NCBI GenBank assembly: GCA_963796125.1
Contig: CAWCKM010000047.1
Coordinates: 62,001-126,000 of the forward strand
DNA from: DASPRG01 sp963796125
GTDB taxonomy: Bacteria; Nitrospirota; Thermodesulfovibrionia; Thermodesulfovibrionales; SM23-35
Direction of reading: 5' to 3'
Length of the DNA: 64,000 nucleotides
Below are positions 16,370 to 26,053 of the stretch, in pieces. The position numbers and the translations under genes were made by a program. Position 1 is the stretch's first letter; each line of letters begins with the position of its first letter. The notes under the pieces were generated by a model. That model saw only the letters and a list, made by a program, of their open reading frames with translations, had not been told where the DNA came from and ran no database searches.

Positions 16370-17731
16370 ATGTCCAAAGTAAAGACTTTTTATCAGTGTC
16401 AGTCCTGTGGCTACGCGAGTCCTAAGTGGCTTGGCAAGTGTCCTGACTGTGGAGAATGGAACACCCTTGTTGAAGAAAGGAAGGAAACGGTTCCCTCTCG
16501 ACTTTCTCTCCCTGCTCAGTTCCGAAAGCCCGAACCACAGCTTTTAAGTTCAATCAAGGCTGGATATGAACAGAGGACGTCAACAGGAATAAAGGAACTC
16601 GACAGGGTTCTCGGTGGGGGTGTTGTGACAGGCTCGGTAATCCTCGTTGGTGGCGACCCCGGCATCGGGAAATCCACAATGCTCTTACAGGCCATTGCAG
16701 GACTTTCAAGATATGGTCAGGTACTGTATGTTTCGGGTGAGGAATCACCTGAACAGATAAAGATCAGGGCTGAAAGACTGTCGGTAAATTCTGATGACAT
16801 TATCCTCCTTTCAGAGACTTCGCTCAGGAGTATCCTTGATGCAGCAATGAAACTTGCCCCAAAAGCGATAGTCATAGATTCCATACAGACTGTTTACACA
16901 GAGGAGATTCTCTCCGCCCCCGGTTCTGTGAGTCAGGTGAGGGAATGTGCTGCAAAACTGATGCTCTTTGCAAAAAAATCAGATATCCCGGTCTTTCTTG
17001 TCGGCCATGTAACCAAAGAAGGAGCAATTGCCGGTCCCCGGGTGCTTGAGCACATCGTAGACACGGTTCTTTATTTTGAAGGTGACAGGGGACATGCATA
17101 CCGGATTCTGAGAACAGTGAAAAACCGTTTCGGATCAACGAATGAAATTGGTGTCTTCGAAATGTCTGATTCAGGACTCAGGGAGATAGAAAACCCGTCA
17201 GAGCTTTTCCTCCTGGAAAGGCCTCTGAATGTATCAGGCTCGACCGTTGTTGCAGCCCTTGAAGGTACAAGACCCCTTATGGTTGAAATCCAGTCTCTTG
17301 TCTCTCAGACAAATTTTGGGATGCCCCGGAGGACGACAATAGGAGTTGACTTCAACCGGGTGAACCTCCTTGTGGCAGTTCTCGAAAAGAGGGTTGGTCT
17401 TCATCTTGGCGGAATGGATATATTCGTCAACGTTGTCGGAGGACTCAGAATCATTGAGCCGGCAGTTGACCTCGGAATTATTTCAACCATTGCTTCATCT
17501 CTCAGGGATATCCCTATCGATCCAAAAACTTTTGTCTTTGGTGAAATCGGTCTCTCAGGTGAGATACGGGCAATTGCACAGGCAGAGATACGGATAAAGG
17601 AAGCATCAAAGATTGGTTTTAAGAAAGCCGTGATGCCTCTGGGAAATGCTGATAAAATTAAAGGTAGTTTCGGTTTGGAGATAATAGGAGTCAAAGATGT
17701 TGAGAGCGCTCTCGAGGCTGTTCTTACTTAG
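16370..17731 (+). CDS. radA: DNA repair protein RadA
   Basis: RecA-like helicase that promotes branch migration in recombinational repair. Domains in order: a zinc finger with cysteines at 10, 13, 24 and 27 (CQSCGYASPKWLGKCPDC); the RecA-type ATPase with Walker A GGDPGIGKST at 94-103; the RadA-specific KNRFG motif near residue 251; and a C-terminal Lon-protease-like domain (GGLRIIEPAVDLGI, FGEIGLSGEIR). Its length of 453 residues is normal. It overlaps the next gene by 35 bases. Confidence 0.97.
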   Translation: MSKVKTFYQCQSCGYASPKWLGKCPDCGEWNTLVEERKETVPSRLSLPAQFRKPEPQLLSSIKAGYEQRTSTGIKELDRVLGGGVVTGSVILVGGDPGIGKSTMLLQAIAGLSRYGQVLYVSGEESPEQIKIRAERLSVNSDDIILLSETSLRSILDAAMKLAPKAIVIDSIQTVYTEEILSAPGSVSQVRECAAKLMLFAKKSDIPVFLVGHVTKEGAIAGPRVLEHIVDTVLYFEGDRGHAYRILRTVKNRFGSTNEIGVFEMSDSGLREIENPSELFLLERPLNVSGSTVVAALEGTRPLMVEIQSLVSQTNFGMPRRTTIGVDFNRVNLLVAVLEKRVGLHLGGMDIFVNVVGGLRIIEPAVDLGIISTIASSLRDIPIDPKTFVFGEIGLSGEIRAIAQAEIRIKEASKIGFKKAVMPLGNADKIKGSFGLEIIGVKDVESALEAVLT

Positions 17732-18326
17732 TATCACCTTGATTTTCTTATGCTCCTGCGCACCAAAGCGGGTCGAGATTCCGACATATGAAGGTATTGA
17801 TATTAGGGAAGTTCTCTCTGCAAAGAATATCTCAACAATAGATACTACATTTTCAATAGTATTTGAAAAAGATGATAGCGAGATGAGAGGAGAGGGGGTT
17901 TTAAATATATCAAGGAATGGTGATCTCAATCTCCGGGTATATTCCCTGGGATTTCTTGCGCTCGAAGTAATATCTGAAAATGGCGTGATTAAGAGCAGTC
18001 CCCGAATAGACAGGAACAAAACTAAAATACTCACCCAGGGCCTGCGGGACTGTCTCTTCTGGTGGGATATACAGGATTACGAGGTTGATGAGAAAGACGG
18101 CATGTGTCATCTGAAAAATCTCTCGAGGGAGGTATGGTTCGACAAAAAGACAACACTGCCGATAAAGCAGAAAGTAGCCCTTGAAAATGGCAGGGAGCTT
18201 TCTATTTCATATGAAGATATGGAGAAAATGGGTGATGTCTGGTATCCTTCGACGATTACCATAGATCTCTCTCAATATTCTGTCAAATTGAAAATCAAGG
18301 AGATATCATTCAGTGGTGACGTTTAA
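17697..18326 (+). CDS. DUF4292 (LolB-like) outer-membrane lipoprotein
   Basis: A 209-residue protein with a signal peptide and lipobox (LSITLIFLCSC), followed by a LolB/VioE-type half-barrel: GEGVLNISRNGDLNLRVYSLGFLALEV, LFWWDIQDYEV, EVWFDKKTTLPIKQKV, YPSTITIDL. This matches DUF4292 proteins, thought to help place lipoproteins or lipids in the outer membrane. The ATG at 17697 lies within the end of radA, so the two are co-transcribed. The function is an inference from the fold. Confidence 0.8.
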   Translation: MLRALSRLFLLSITLIFLCSCAPKRVEIPTYEGIDIREVLSAKNISTIDTTFSIVFEKDDSEMRGEGVLNISRNGDLNLRVYSLGFLALEVISENGVIKSSPRIDRNKTKILTQGLRDCLFWWDIQDYEVDEKDGMCHLKNLSREVWFDKKTTLPIKQKVALENGRELSISYEDMEKMGDVWYPSTITIDLSQYSVKLKIKEISFSGDV

Positions 18327-19130
18327 GTCGAGATCAATAGCTACGGTCTTAATGAGCTGACTGTCAATGGAATCTGTCTTGAGCAGATATCCCTCAAGGA
18401 GCGCATTATCACAGATTGCGTTAATGAGCCTGGCTACACCTCCGGAATACTGAAAAATAAGTTTCAATGCCTCCCCAGTAAATATCTTCTTCTTGCTCCC
18501 TGCAACCGAGAGCCTGTGATCAATATAACTTCTTGCGTTTTCCTCAGAAAACGCCTTAAGTCTTATCTTCACAGCGACTCTTTGTCTGAGGGGTTCATCC
18601 AGGGAAAGGACATCGTCAAGATCAGGAAGACCGAAGAAGATGAGATTGACCAGCTTTCCCTCCGGCATTTCCATATTCAAAAGACCCCTGAATTCTTCCA
18701 TGATCCCCTTGGAGCTTAACATCTGCACCTCGTCGAGCATGACAATGGCAATCCTGCCTTCCTCTTTGATTTCATAGAGTCGCCTGTAAATCTGGGAAAG
18801 AAGCGTAACCTTGTCTTCCTTCACGTCTGAAACACCGAGCTGCATAGCTAATTTTTTCAGTACCCATTCAGCACTGACTGTTGAATGGACAACCATCAGG
18901 AGAGCCGCTTCATATTTCTTTTCGTCCAGTTGTTCAAGGAAAAGCCTTGCAAGTGTCGTCTTACCCGTCCCTATATCACCGATGACGACAGCGAGACCTT
19001 TTCTGGTATCTACTACATATTGCAGCTTCACGAGAGCGTTCGAATGCTGTGGATTGTTAAAATAAAACCTGTTATCTACTACATTCGAGAAGGGGTGTTC
19101 TTTCAGACCGTAATATTCCAAATAGTCCAT
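18306..19130 (-). CDS. ExeA/GspA-like AAA ATPase
   Basis: A 274-residue ATPase with the ExeA N-terminus MDYLEYYGLKEHPFSNVVDNRFYF, Walker A VIGDIGTGKTTLARLF, Walker B IVMLDEVQMLS and a sensor motif in NLIFFGLPDLD. ExeA-type proteins open peptidoglycan for secretin assembly, or act as general AAA_22 switches. No peptidoglycan-binding domain follows here, so this is the short form. It lies downstream of a large TPR gene on the same strand and converges on the DUF4292 gene with a 21-base overlap. Confidence 0.88.
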   Translation of the reverse strand: MDYLEYYGLKEHPFSNVVDNRFYFNNPQHSNALVKLQYVVDTRKGLAVVIGDIGTGKTTLARLFLEQLDEKKYEAALLMVVHSTVSAEWVLKKLAMQLGVSDVKEDKVTLLSQIYRRLYEIKEEGRIAIVMLDEVQMLSSKGIMEEFRGLLNMEMPEGKLVNLIFFGLPDLDDVLSLDEPLRQRVAVKIRLKAFSEENARSYIDHRLSVAGSKKKIFTGEALKLIFQYSGGVARLINAICDNALLEGYLLKTDSIDSQLIKTVAIDLDLNVTTE

Positions 19131-19210
19131 GTTTCACTGTTCACTGTTTGCAGTTTTGAGATGGACAAGTATGCAGGCTGGACTCTTAAAGGTATGAAAT
19201 CCTTGCCTTT

Positions 19211-21433
19211 TTATCCTCGGACTTTCCCTTTTCTGACCGAGTGCTGCATTTGTACCTCGACTTGATTTATCCTTTCCGGGATGTCACGAAATCCTGCATT
19301 CCATCCATATATCTCAGTATAGATATCAAGAGCCTCTTTCAGGTTGCTATTCCTTTCGTATGCATCGGCAAGGTCATATTTCATTGCCCAGTAAAACTCA
19401 TCCCGGTCTTTCATCTTCTCAATGGTACTGCTCAGGATTTCTATTGCAAGCGAGTAAAAGCCTTTTTCCTTATAACATATGCCCAGCATGCTCGAAGAAG
19501 AGAAAGATGTCTGTGGATCATCACGCGCTACCTGGAATTCTTTTATTGCATCGTCTATGAGTCCCAGCTCCTTGTAAGCGAGTCCGAGATTGTAATGTGT
19601 TTCGTGATCCTTCACGTCAATCTCGGTCTCAAGCCCTTTCTTAAACTCATTAAATATACTGAGGATATCACTGTCGAGGACATGCTCGGGTGATGTTTCT
19701 TTTCCAGGGGTCTTATCTTCAGGAAAGAGAGATTTTTCTTCCGTTTCTTCAACAGCTTCCAGTGCCATCAGCTTCTGTTTTATCTCTTCTTTTTCCGGAA
19801 AGAGTTTTTGCAGTTTCTCCAGGATCTCTTTCGCTTCATCTTTTAACCCCTGCTTAGCATAAAAATCAGCCTCTGCAATCTCCTCACCATAATCCTCAAT
19901 GGAAATCCCTTCTCCGGATGGAGCAGAGACTGGTGCTTCATGAACAGGGGTTTTTTCTATGCCAATAAGTCTGGGGTCTTCCGGGTTTATTGAAGATGCC
20001 TCTTTTATTATCTGTTCCCTTTCTTTAGTGTTGCCGGCCATCCCATAGAGGTTATGCAGGATAAGGCATTCAGAAATTGCCTTATCCTTGTTATCGGTGT
20101 GCAGGTAGAGGGACTTCAGCTTGAGATGAAGCTCGATGTTGTCCGGTTCTTTCTGGCAGAAATCTTTAAGGAGATTCTGTGCATCCTCATAAAGGCCGTA
20201 CTGGAGGAAAACCTCTGCCTCTGCAATGGCCTCATCCGCTGTTTTCTTTTCCTTTGACGAGATATGCGCTGCACGGATTTCCTTCTCAAGATCGGCGATT
20301 TTTGCTCTGACAGAATCATCATCTGGAGTTATCAGGAGCGCTTCTCTATAGCAGTTTACCCCTTCCTTTTGCATCCCTTTTTCTGTATATGCATTGCCGA
20401 GAGAGATAAGCTCCCGGACTACCTTTTGGTTCTCATCGTTTTGCCGGTAGAACGTAACGAGTTTTTTCCCTGTCTCGATAGGGTCGATATCTTTAAAAGA
20501 CTCAAGGAATGTTATTGCATCATTGGAGTTCATGTCCAGTAACATCTCATCAAGGACATTCAGATATTTCCTCCATGCCTTTTCTCTGTCGCCCTTCTTT
20601 ATATAGATCTCGCCAGAGAGTTTAGCTGCCGTGATATTCGCAGAATCTATTTCAGTTACCTGAGAAAGACATGCTATTGCTTCATCGAAGCGCTCTGCAG
20701 CTGAATACATCTCTGCGCACCTGAGGGATACATCTGTGTCCTGCGGGAAAAGGGAAGTAGCGCTTTTTACCAGTTCGATGGCAAGGGCGAGATTTCCTGT
20801 CTTTGCGTAGAAATGCATAATTCCTAATATAGCCTCTTTATTTGAAGGCTGAAGTTCAAGTGATTTCTGATAATATTCTAAAGTCTTCTCGGTTTCTTCT
20901 TTCTCTTCATGAAGCTTTGCTATACTGTGATATTCTCTTGCAGCTTCCTGAACAAGCCCTTCTTTGGTGTAGATCTCTGCTACCTTGATCCTGAAAGGGA
21001 TGTTCGAAGGAGAAATAGCAATAATCTTTTCGTATATTTCAAAAAGCTTTTCTTTTTTCCCTTCCTTTGTAAGGATGTCAGCCGCTGAGAGATAATACTT
21101 TATCGCATCTATTTTAAGGCCTCTCTCTTCATTAATTTGGCCGAGGGCAAAAAGGGCATCAGCATCGGAGGGGTTGATGTTGAGTATTTTCTTGTAGAGA
21201 CCAAGTGCTTTAAGGGAAAAACCCTCATCCATGAAGAATGTTGCAGCTTTATGAAATGCTTCTACAGCATTTTTCCTGTCACCATTTTTCAGATAAAGAT
21301 CACCGAGGGCGTTGTAAGTATTGCCATCCGGGCATTCCTTTACCAGTTTTTCCCATGTTTCGATGGCCTTATCTACCTGTCCCTTTGCGAGATACTTTTG
21401 AGCTTCTTTTATTAAAACTGCTTTATTTGTCAT
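19211..21433 (-). CDS. large tetratricopeptide-repeat protein
   Basis: About 740 residues made almost wholly of TPR units, e.g. AIETWEKLVKECPDGNTYNALGDLYLKNGD, ALGLYKKILNINPSDADALFALGQINEE and TLEYYQKSLELQPSNKEA, with an acidic linker near residues 520-640 and a final TPR pair (THYNLGLAYKELGLIDDAIKEFQ). No signal peptide or enzyme domain is seen. The open frame extends to 21490, but I start at ATG 21433 (MTNKAVLIKEAQKYLAKGQ), where the first repeat begins; 21442 is also possible. The adjacent ExeA-like ATPase suggests a scaffold role in envelope or pilus assembly, which is an inference. Confidence 0.85.
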   Translation of the reverse strand: MTNKAVLIKEAQKYLAKGQVDKAIETWEKLVKECPDGNTYNALGDLYLKNGDRKNAVEAFHKAATFFMDEGFSLKALGLYKKILNINPSDADALFALGQINEERGLKIDAIKYYLSAADILTKEGKKEKLFEIYEKIIAISPSNIPFRIKVAEIYTKEGLVQEAAREYHSIAKLHEEKEETEKTLEYYQKSLELQPSNKEAILGIMHFYAKTGNLALAIELVKSATSLFPQDTDVSLRCAEMYSAAERFDEAIACLSQVTEIDSANITAAKLSGEIYIKKGDREKAWRKYLNVLDEMLLDMNSNDAITFLESFKDIDPIETGKKLVTFYRQNDENQKVVRELISLGNAYTEKGMQKEGVNCYREALLITPDDDSVRAKIADLEKEIRAAHISSKEKKTADEAIAEAEVFLQYGLYEDAQNLLKDFCQKEPDNIELHLKLKSLYLHTDNKDKAISECLILHNLYGMAGNTKEREQIIKEASSINPEDPRLIGIEKTPVHEAPVSAPSGEGISIEDYGEEIAEADFYAKQGLKDEAKEILEKLQKLFPEKEEIKQKLMALEAVEETEEKSLFPEDKTPGKETSPEHVLDSDILSIFNEFKKGLETEIDVKDHETHYNLGLAYKELGLIDDAIKEFQVARDDPQTSFSSSSMLGICYKEKGFYSLAIEILSSTIEKMKDRDEFYWAMKYDLADAYERNSNLKEALDIYTEIYGWNAGFRDIPERINQVEVQMQHSVRKGKVRG

Positions 21434-21521
21434 TTCGTGCATCGTTAAAAGTATCACAATTGGAAAAAAGGTGTCAACAACCGGAATCACGTAATGAGAG
21501 ATTTCGCTTCGCAGAAAAGGT

Positions 21522-23132
21522 CTATGTCCGCTTAAACATCCTTTTCAGGTCTTCAAGGGAGAAGAATATTTTAGTTGGTCTCCCATGGGGGCAGTTGTCA
21601 GGGTGAAGACATTTCTGCAGGTCAGAGAGTAACTGTTCAACCTCTTCCTGTTTCAATATTGTTTTGCCACGGACTGATTGATGACATGCAATTTTGGCAG
21701 CAAGTGCCTCTTTCAGTTCTCTATCAGGGGCAATACCCTCGATAAGACATGATGCTATATCCGCAAGGATGCCCCTTATATCAGCATCTCTCATGACCTC
21801 GGGCAGCGAACGAACAATAACTGTATTATGTCCGAAATCATCGGTCTCTATCCCGAAATCTTTCAGGATTAAGCTATTGGTGAGGATCATATGATATTCC
21901 TTGTGTGACAACTGCACCTGCTTGGGAAACAGCAGGGGATGTGAATTGAGATCTACTCCTCTGAGGAATCTCTCGTAGAGTATCCTTTCATGAGCTGCAT
22001 GCTGATCAACCAGTGTCAGACCCCCTCGCCCTGATAGGGCGATGAAAGCATCGCCGAGAGGTATGAAGGATATGGAAGACTCGTATTCGAGATCAAGCGC
22101 TTCTGATATAACGGCCGGGGAAGGGAAGCCATATGGTGCGGGATGCACAGGCTGGGGGAGAGCATCTCTGATAACGGATAACACGAAATGGTAGACAGGT
22201 TCCTTATTTTCGAATCGCACCTCACGCTTTGCTGGATGGACATTTACATCAATGATAGCGGGGTTAATCATGAGAAAGAGGAAGAAGACAGGGTGTTTTT
22301 TGGGAGGGAGTATGCCTTCATATGCATTATATACGGCATGCGTTAATGAGGGATCCCGGATCGGGCGTTTGTTGATAAAGATAAACTGATAGGTTTTGCT
22401 GTTTCTCACATTAGTCTCTTTTGAGATGAAACAATTCATTATAATGTCCGGTGTTTCCCTGCTGGTCTCGATAAGTCCTTCGAGGAATTCGTCTCCGTAT
22501 ATCTGCATGACTCTCTCTCTCAGGGAAGACGCAACAGGAATGCGCATGATTTCGTGATTATCTGATACCAGGCTGAAACCGATCTCATGATGAGCGAGTG
22601 CCTGCTCTGTTACCCTGTCGATAATATGGAAGGTCTCTGTATTATGTCCTTTAAGAAATTTTTTTCGTGCAGGGGTATTGAAAAAAAGATCTCGCACCTC
22701 AACGGTTGTTCCTACGGATGGAGAGTCCTTGACTGACTTTACCTCTCCGCCGTGTATTTCTACAGAGACACCCTTGTGTGTGCCTTTAGGTGCTGTCACG
22801 AGTTTCACCTTTGCCACTGATGTAATGGACGGGAGGGCCTCACCCCTGAACCCCATGGTCATTATATGAAAGAGGTCCTCTTCTTTGATAAGCTTGCTCG
22901 TTGCATATCGTTCACCACAGAGGAGGGCATCTTCTTTGTCCATACCGTTGCCATTGTCTGAAACCTTCATGAGACGCTTTCCGCCATAGAGAATTTCTAT
23001 CCGGATATCGGTACTTCCCGCATCAATGGAATTCTCTATTAGTTCCTTTACAACAGAGGCAGGTCTTTCGATAACCTCTCCTGCTGCAATCTTGTTTCTT
23101 AAAATAGGTGGTAGGATACGAATCTGCGACAC
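21522..23132 (-). CDS. mutL: DNA mismatch repair endonuclease MutL
   Basis: GHKL ATPase with N-box VVKELIENSIDAGS, DNGNGMDKED and GFRGEALPSI at the N-terminus. The C-terminal dimerisation domain carries the endonuclease motif DQHAAHERILYE, plus ACHQSVRGKT and the zinc-site motif CPHGRPT. It is therefore a nicking MutL, as in bacteria lacking MutH. At 536 residues it is at the short end because of a brief linker. mutS is not in the window. Confidence 0.96.
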   Translation of the reverse strand: MSQIRILPPILRNKIAAGEVIERPASVVKELIENSIDAGSTDIRIEILYGGKRLMKVSDNGNGMDKEDALLCGERYATSKLIKEEDLFHIMTMGFRGEALPSITSVAKVKLVTAPKGTHKGVSVEIHGGEVKSVKDSPSVGTTVEVRDLFFNTPARKKFLKGHNTETFHIIDRVTEQALAHHEIGFSLVSDNHEIMRIPVASSLRERVMQIYGDEFLEGLIETSRETPDIIMNCFISKETNVRNSKTYQFIFINKRPIRDPSLTHAVYNAYEGILPPKKHPVFFLFLMINPAIIDVNVHPAKREVRFENKEPVYHFVLSVIRDALPQPVHPAPYGFPSPAVISEALDLEYESSISFIPLGDAFIALSGRGGLTLVDQHAAHERILYERFLRGVDLNSHPLLFPKQVQLSHKEYHMILTNSLILKDFGIETDDFGHNTVIVRSLPEVMRDADIRGILADIASCLIEGIAPDRELKEALAAKIACHQSVRGKTILKQEEVEQLLSDLQKCLHPDNCPHGRPTKIFFSLEDLKRMFKRT

Positions 23133-23254
23133 CTTTCCCTCGTCTCAGACAGGATCTCTTTCAGTTCTTCTTTTTTTACTTTCTCTATCTGTGATATTCT
23201 AACATACGATAGCTTCATGGAGAGTTCCCGGAATAAGTTCTTTTGAGAAAACAA

Positions 23255-23716
23255 ATGAAGAAAATGAGACCTGGTTGGGATGAATACTTCATCAATATCG
23301 CAAAGGCAGTTTCCACAAGAGCTACCTGCCTGAGGAGAAAATATGGCGCTGTTATCACAAAAGAGAACATCATTGTAAGCACGGGTTACAACGGTGCGCC
23401 TTCCGGGATGAAGGACTGCCTTGAAGTGGGTAAATGCACGAGGAAAGAACTGCAGATTCCTCATGGTGAACGGTATGAACTCTGTCATAGCGTACACGCA
23501 GAGGCAAATGCGATTATCCGTTCCTCTGTCGGTGAACTGCAGGGGGCAACTATTTACATATCGGGCAGTGACGGAGAGAACGAGTGCCATGCTGAGCCGT
23601 GTATGATGTGTAAGAGGATGATATTGAATGCGAGGATTGCGAAGGTTGTTTACTCAGACGGCAACAGAGGCTTCGTGGTTATTGATCCCGGGAAATGGCT
23701 GAAGAAAAGGGTTTAG
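23255..23716 (+). CDS. deoxycytidylate (dCMP) deaminase
   Basis: Zinc-dependent deaminase giving dUMP for thymidylate synthesis. The sequence has MRPGWDEYFINIAKAVSTRATCLRRKYGAVI, then GYNGAPSGMKDC, the zinc motif CHSVHAEANAI and PCMMCKRMILNA, all ComEB/dCMP-deaminase marks. A TTG at 23243 would add four residues; I prefer ATG 23255. It is followed at once by a sugar-nucleotide epimerase gene. Confidence 0.93.
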   Translation: MKKMRPGWDEYFINIAKAVSTRATCLRRKYGAVITKENIIVSTGYNGAPSGMKDCLEVGKCTRKELQIPHGERYELCHSVHAEANAIIRSSVGELQGATIYISGSDGENECHAEPCMMCKRMILNARIAKVVYSDGNRGFVVIDPGKWLKKRV

Positions 23717-23722
23717 TGGCAC

Positions 23723-24716
23723 ATGAAGAATATTCTTGTGACAGGGTGTGCAGGGTTTATTGGTTGGAAAGTATCTGAAAGATTGCTTGATGCGGGGCTG
23801 AGTGTCGTTGGAGTGGACAACCTCAATGATTATTATGATCCAAGGTTGAAAGAATGGCGCCTCAACCAGTTAAGGAAGAGGCAGTCTGAAGACAGAGCAA
23901 ACAAGGGTGATTTTTATTTTTTCACGGGTGATATCGCAGATTTCAACTCAGTCAGGACTGTTTTTGCAAATAATGAAATCCATGCTGTCATAAATCTTGC
24001 CGCGCGGGCCGGCGTGAGGGCATCGGTGGAAGACCCCTGGGTTTATCTCGATACCAATATAAAAGGCACTCTGAATCTTCTGGAATGCTGCAGGAAATAT
24101 AATGTTGGGAAATTCGTTCTGGCATCAACCTCCAGTATCTATGGTAATCACGAAATCCCTTTCCGGGAGGCAGACAGGACTGACGCCCCCTTAGCGCCGT
24201 ATTCTGCAACAAAAAAAGGGGCTGAGGTTCTCTGTTACAGTTACCATTATCTCTATGGCATTGACATAAGCATCCCGAGGTACTTTACTGTCTACGGACC
24301 TGCAGGGAGACCTGACATGAGTATCTTTATCTTTATAAAAAACATCGATACGGGTATCCCTATAACTGTTTTTGGCGATGGCAGACAGCAAAGAGATTTT
24401 TCGTATATTGATGATATCGCTGACGGGACATTCAAATGTCTCCAGCCTTTCGGGTATGAAATATTTAATCTTGGCAATGACAGACCCGTTGAACTAATGC
24501 TCTGTGATTAGCCTGATAGAGGATGCCCTCGGTAAGAAAGCAGTTAAGAAGTTTTTACCCCGTCATCCTGCTGATGTTTCTGCAACCTGGGCAGACATTG
24601 AAAAATCAAGGGATATATTGAACTGGTATCCAAAGACTACTATAGAAGATGGCATCCAAAAGACTGTTCAGTGGTATATTGAAAACAGGGACTTCGTGAA
24701 CAGTCTTAAAGGGTGA
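23723..24716 (+). CDS. NAD-dependent UDP-glucuronate 4-epimerase-like protein, frameshifted
   Basis: Extended SDR enzyme acting on nucleotide sugars: VTGCAGFIGWKVSERLL, VDNLNDYYDPRLKEWRLNQLR, ASTSSIYG, catalytic YSATKK, RYFTVYGPAGRPDMS and FSYIDDIADG. The first frame ends at 24511 after NLGNDRPVELM. The C-terminal 70 residues (VISLIEDALGKK, FLPRHPADVSATWADI) continue in the +1 frame from 24501. One extra base near 24500 explains the break. The intact protein would be about 330 residues, the normal size. Its polysaccharide target is unknown. Confidence 0.88.
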
Positions 24717-24857
24717 ATGAGATGCTCAAAATCTCCTCATTTATTCCTCTGAACCCTCTGGAAGATGAACTATAAATAGTAGCCCCGAAAGCTTTCGAGG
24801 TTCTTAAAATCCTCTTTCTCCCCCTTTTCCAAAGGGGGAAGTAAATGATACTTACCT

Positions 24858-25319
24858 TTATGATTTTTCAAGTTTCTCCAAGAGGTCACATATTCTCACC
24901 TTCAGGAGCGGATGGATTTTTTCCGGTGCAATTTCACACAGGGGTTTCAGAACAAAATCTCTTTCTTGCATTAAAGGGTGGGGTATTTGTAAAGAGTGAT
25001 CTCGTAAAACGAGATTATTGAAGAGGAGGATATCAAGGTCAATAATGCGGGGGCCCCATTTGAATGTTTCTCCTCTGCCTATTTCTTTCTCTATATCCTT
25101 TAGAGTCCTGAGGAGATGATAAGGTTCAAGTTCTGTCTCCACCTCCAGCGCCATATTTATGAATTGAGGCTGATCTGTTACGCCCCACGGTTCAGTTTCA
25201 TACATGGAGGACATTTTCTTGACGACGATCCCTCTCTTTTCGAGAAGCTCAATTGCACGGGAGCAGTTTTTCTGCCTGTTACCCAGATTGGAACCTATGC
25301 CAATGTAGACAATAGCCAT
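24858..25319 (-). CDS. folK: 2-amino-4-hydroxy-6-hydroxymethyldihydropteridine pyrophosphokinase
   Basis: Pyrophosphorylates the pterin in folate synthesis. The 153-residue sequence shows IGIGSNLGNRQKNCSRAIELL, the ETEPWGVTDQPQFINMALEVETEL segment, the signature KWGPRIIDLDILLF and HPLMQERDFVLKPLCEIAP. All active-site positions that I can check are present. It is the only folate gene on this strand here; folC lies 9 kb away. A C-rich palindrome (24815-24841) follows its stop. Confidence 0.96.
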   Translation of the reverse strand: MAIVYIGIGSNLGNRQKNCSRAIELLEKRGIVVKKMSSMYETEPWGVTDQPQFINMALEVETELEPYHLLRTLKDIEKEIGRGETFKWGPRIIDLDILLFNNLVLRDHSLQIPHPLMQERDFVLKPLCEIAPEKIHPLLKVRICDLLEKLEKS

Positions 25320-25413
25320 AAGTCACTCAACCTCGCAATCTTAATAGCTTGTTACAGCTTATTTATTTCTACCATCGATCTCTCGAGGGTAACTAAGCTG
25401 GGAAGCTATGTTC

Positions 25414-25848
25414 TTATATCTGTTCTGATTCTGCTTTATTCAGAAGGATTTTCGCCTTTGCAAGTTTCTTGTAAACCGTTTTTACCTTTGCCATATTCTT
25501 TGCAACAATTGCTTTAAGCAGGTCTCCTTGCAGTTCAGCAACTTCAAGGAGTTTGTAATAATCAAGGGATTCCTTGAGATGGGCAAGCACGATTTTCCCG
25601 GTTAAGACGGGATGGTTATTTGTTACATTTGCATCCTTGAATCTTGTGCCATGTTCTAACTCTACCTCGAGCCCTCTTCTAAAATCCTCAAGATTGATTT
25701 TCATCCCCTCTGTATTAACCTCGGCAAGAATTATACGGGCTTCTTTTGGGAGCACGTTCGCATCCCTTATTTTTGTCCAGTCACGGATTTTGAGTTCTTT
25801 ACAGACTCTTCTGACTTCTTCAACAGTTATATACGCTGGAAGTTTCAT
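25414..25848 (-). CDS. DUF5661 family protein
   Basis: A 144-residue soluble protein. The central block INLEDFRRGLEVELEHGTRFKDANVTNNHPVLTGKIVLAHLKESLDYYKLL is the DUF5661 signature (a helical, His-rich region). A basic helical C-terminus follows (AKVKTVYKKLAKAKILL). The function is unknown. It stands between folK and dapL on the minus strand, with its own likely transcript. Confidence 0.82.
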   Translation of the reverse strand: MKLPAYITVEEVRRVCKELKIRDWTKIRDANVLPKEARIILAEVNTEGMKINLEDFRRGLEVELEHGTRFKDANVTNNHPVLTGKIVLAHLKESLDYYKLLEVAELQGDLLKAIVAKNMAKVKTVYKKLAKAKILLNKAESEQI

Positions 25849-25904
25849 CGATTTCTCCTTTCTTGATAGTTACTAACAGTCTCATAATAGTAAAGACATG
25901 AAGA

Positions 25905-25975
25905 TGATCCCCCTCACCCTTGCCCTCTCCCTCCAGGGGAGAGGGGATTATAGCTGGTTTCTCCCCATTGAAGGG
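25905..25975. repeat. C-rich/G-rich palindromic repeat, family C
   Basis: CCCCCTCACCCTTGCCCTCTCCC runs into GGGGAGAGGGG. This is one of about a dozen related palindromes in the window: 24815-24841, 39681-39756, 43119-43149, 46195-46285, 47322-47410, 49969-50003, 50768-50812, 51550-51592 and 56060-56106. Confidence 0.75.
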
Positions 25976-26053
25976 GGGTCTGTTTTCATGCTCCTTTATG
26001 AGCCAAGGGTTCATAGTGGTTTGATCAGTATTTGTTTTGAGTTATAAGATCCG